In this document: in pieces, positions 62,700 through 64,000 of the stretch
Numbering within the stretch: position 1 is the first letter of the stretch
Layout: each line of letters begins with the position of its first letter
Assembly: GCA_008704415.1 (NCBI GenBank)
Contig: VXIS01000003.1
Span: 124,001 to 188,000, forward strand
Source: Sphaerosporella brunnea
Lineage: Eukaryota; Ascomycota; Pezizomycetes; Pezizales; Pyronemataceae
Reading direction: 5' to 3'
DNA: 64,000 bases
Program-made: the position numbers and the translations under genes
The notes under the pieces: model-generated
What the model saw: only the letters and a program-made list of their open reading frames with translations
The model's database searches: none
What the model was told of the DNA's origin: nothing

Positions 62700-63240
62700 T
62701 ATATACGAGAAGGATTACACCTTGTCGGAGGAGATCACCAAAGGACGCTCATCCTCCCGGTATATTCAAATCTATCCCCACATGGAGCGTAGTCATGTGG
62801 GATGGCCGTGCGGAGGATCCTGTGGCTGTCGGGGTCAAGATGTTATACCGGCCTTTACTCTCTATGGAATGAGCTCAAACCTGCCGATATAGGGCATCCA
62901 AGGACGCTCATGCTCCCACTATATTCAAATATATCCCCCATTGCGGGTTGTCACGTGCGGTGGTCCTGTGGCTCTCCGGATCAAACTGTGCTATCGGCCT
63001 TTACTCTCTATGAAATGAGCTGAAACATACAGATATAGGGCATCCATGGACGCTCATCCTCCCGCTGTATTCAAATCTATCCCCGCATTGATGGTTGTCA
63101 TGTGCGGTGGCCCTGTGGCTCTCCGGGTCAAACTGTGCTACCGGCCTTTACTCTCTATGGAATGACCTCACACCTTCAGATACAGGGCATCAAAGGACGC
63201 TCATCCTCCCGCTGTATTCAAATCTACACCCCAATTGATG
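62700..63240. repeat. Tandem 147-bp satellite, about four units
   Basis: Units contain CTTTACTCTCTATGGAATGA, ATATAGGGCATCCAAGGACG, CTCCCGCTGTATTCAAATCT and ATCCCC. The GGCATC landmark recurs at 62892, 63039 and 63186. Clearly related to the 150-160-bp satellite inside family B hAT elements at 20395 and 35820, although here it lies outside the hAT element at 63412. A GAGCC-motif scrap (GTACATAAGCCGAGCCGACT) follows at 63254. Confidence 0.75.
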
Positions 63241-63411
63241 GTTGTCCAGTCATGTACATAAGCCGAGCCGACTCGAGCGTCAAGCTCGATCGGTCGGGGG
63301 CCGTCGGTGCCTTATTGAGCCTCAGCTGGTAGAAGCGCGATGCCAAGGACTTCTTTGCCCTCGCGACGATGAGGTCTGGTCTCTTTGGCCTTTTATAGTA
63401 CTGCTTGGGGG

Positions 63412-63964
63412 CTGTGATGCACACGAGACCGCGAGACGAGACTGAGGATGACGTCGAAAACTGTCGCGACCTCTCGAGAATGGCGAGACTGATCGAGAAT
63501 GACGGTGGCCTCGCGAGACACTATCCTCGTACAATAGCCATTTTTGTACCAGCCGCTCGACATGAAAAACATTTCCCCGGTCATCCTCCAACGAATCACT
63601 AGGCACTGGCAACGAGCGAATCAAACCCCTCAACGCCCTGCCTCCACCATGTGCGCAACGTGACTCCGGGGCCATGCGAGCTTGATGGCGTTCTTGAGCG
63701 GTCTCTGAAGCGGAGACGAGCCGTTGCGCCGGCATTGTGGAAGCTAAACCGCAGCGTCAGCATCCAAACAACAAGAGTGCCGGGAGATGACTTACGCGGG
63801 GTCGATCGAATAATAGTGCTTCGCCGTCATTGCGCGTCGAGGAAGCACTCACGAGAATAACGAGACCGAACGAGAATCGTCGAGCCTGCCACAGGACCAG
63901 CGAGACATTTTGAGACCACACGATTCTCACGAGCACCGAGACCCTCGACTCGTGTGCAACACCG
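63412..63964. mobile_element. Non-autonomous hAT element, family B, 553 bp
   Basis: Ends CTGTGATGCACACGAGACC and, inverted, CGGTGTTGCACACGAGTCGA, so it lies in the opposite orientation to the other two family B copies. Perfect 8-bp duplication CTTGGGGG at 63404-63411 and 63965-63972. Subterminal GAGAC/TCTCG arrays at both ends; the interior lacks the satellite and shared core of the longer copies. Confidence 0.87.
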
Positions 63965-64000
63965 CTTGGGGGTGCAGTGCGTGACCAGCCATGCGTTTCT

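Overview
The window looks like a transposon-rich, gene-poor stretch of a filamentous fungus nuclear genome, most likely a basidiomycete. The evidence is short spliceosomal introns (46-51 nt, GTAAGT or GTGAGA donors, a TACTAAC branch site at 42650-42667), TATA-driven promoters with pyrimidine-rich leaders, tRNA-like genes with A and B boxes and oligo-T terminators, and the element families present (hAT, a fungal TA-inserting DDE transposon, Ty3/gypsy, a Ty1/copia-like gag, an HNH_2-type nuclease gene). The assignment to basidiomycetes is inference. Nothing bacterial was seen.

The main content is a record of nested DNA-transposon insertions. Reading for short inverted ends flanked by direct repeats gave eleven hAT-type elements with 8-bp target duplications (7 or 8 matches of 8 in ten of them, 6 of 8 in one). 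They fall in five terminal-repeat families: A at 2622-3117, 8988-9482, 30664-31244 and 41306-43090; B at 19902-21574, 32587-36212 and 63412-63964; C at 7384-7722 and 61276-61740; D at 1709-2045 and 41372-42237; E at 380-1090. Families B to E each carry their own short subterminal motif array. Several sit inside other genes: an HNH nuclease gene (1288-2575), a DDE transposase (8893-11369), an older DDE transposase relic (6985-7870), a SANT/DUF6818-like gene (61265-62379) and another hAT element.

Layout. 0-3 kb: family E element, then an HNH_2-type pseudogene with an in-frame hAT insertion. 3-9 kb: a 144-bp MITE, a hypothetical gene, DDE transposase relics. 8.7-11.5 kb: a whole TA-flanked DDE transposon with a hAT element inside it and one stop codon before the catalytic Glu. 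11.5-19.9 kb: gene-poor, with a broken gypsy reverse transcriptase and a duplicated hairpin repeat. 19.9-25.5 kb: a family B hAT carrying a 150-bp satellite, transposon ORF relics, a tandemly duplicated unknown gene and a minisatellite. 26.6-30.1 kb: a tiny zinc-ribbon gene and a spliced 184-aa gene. 30.6-36.9 kb: hAT elements, one a 3.6-kb composite. 37.1-38.2 kb: an unknown gene. 38.3-45.6 kb: DDE relics, a hAT element with a recognisable spliced C-terminal dimerisation domain, self-nested MITEs, a copia-like gag relic. 48-56 kb: two tRNA-like genes, relics of one unrecognised transposon protein, and a hypothetical gene paralogous to the one at 4.2 kb. 57-64 kb: low-complexity DNA, gypsy gag relic, the SANT-like pseudogene, the 150-bp satellite again and a third family B hAT.

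Few host genes are convincing: the 288/272-aa paralogue pair, the spliced 184-aa gene, the gene at 37.1 kb, the 52-aa zinc-ribbon protein and the two tRNA-like genes. All readings were made by eye; no database search was run.
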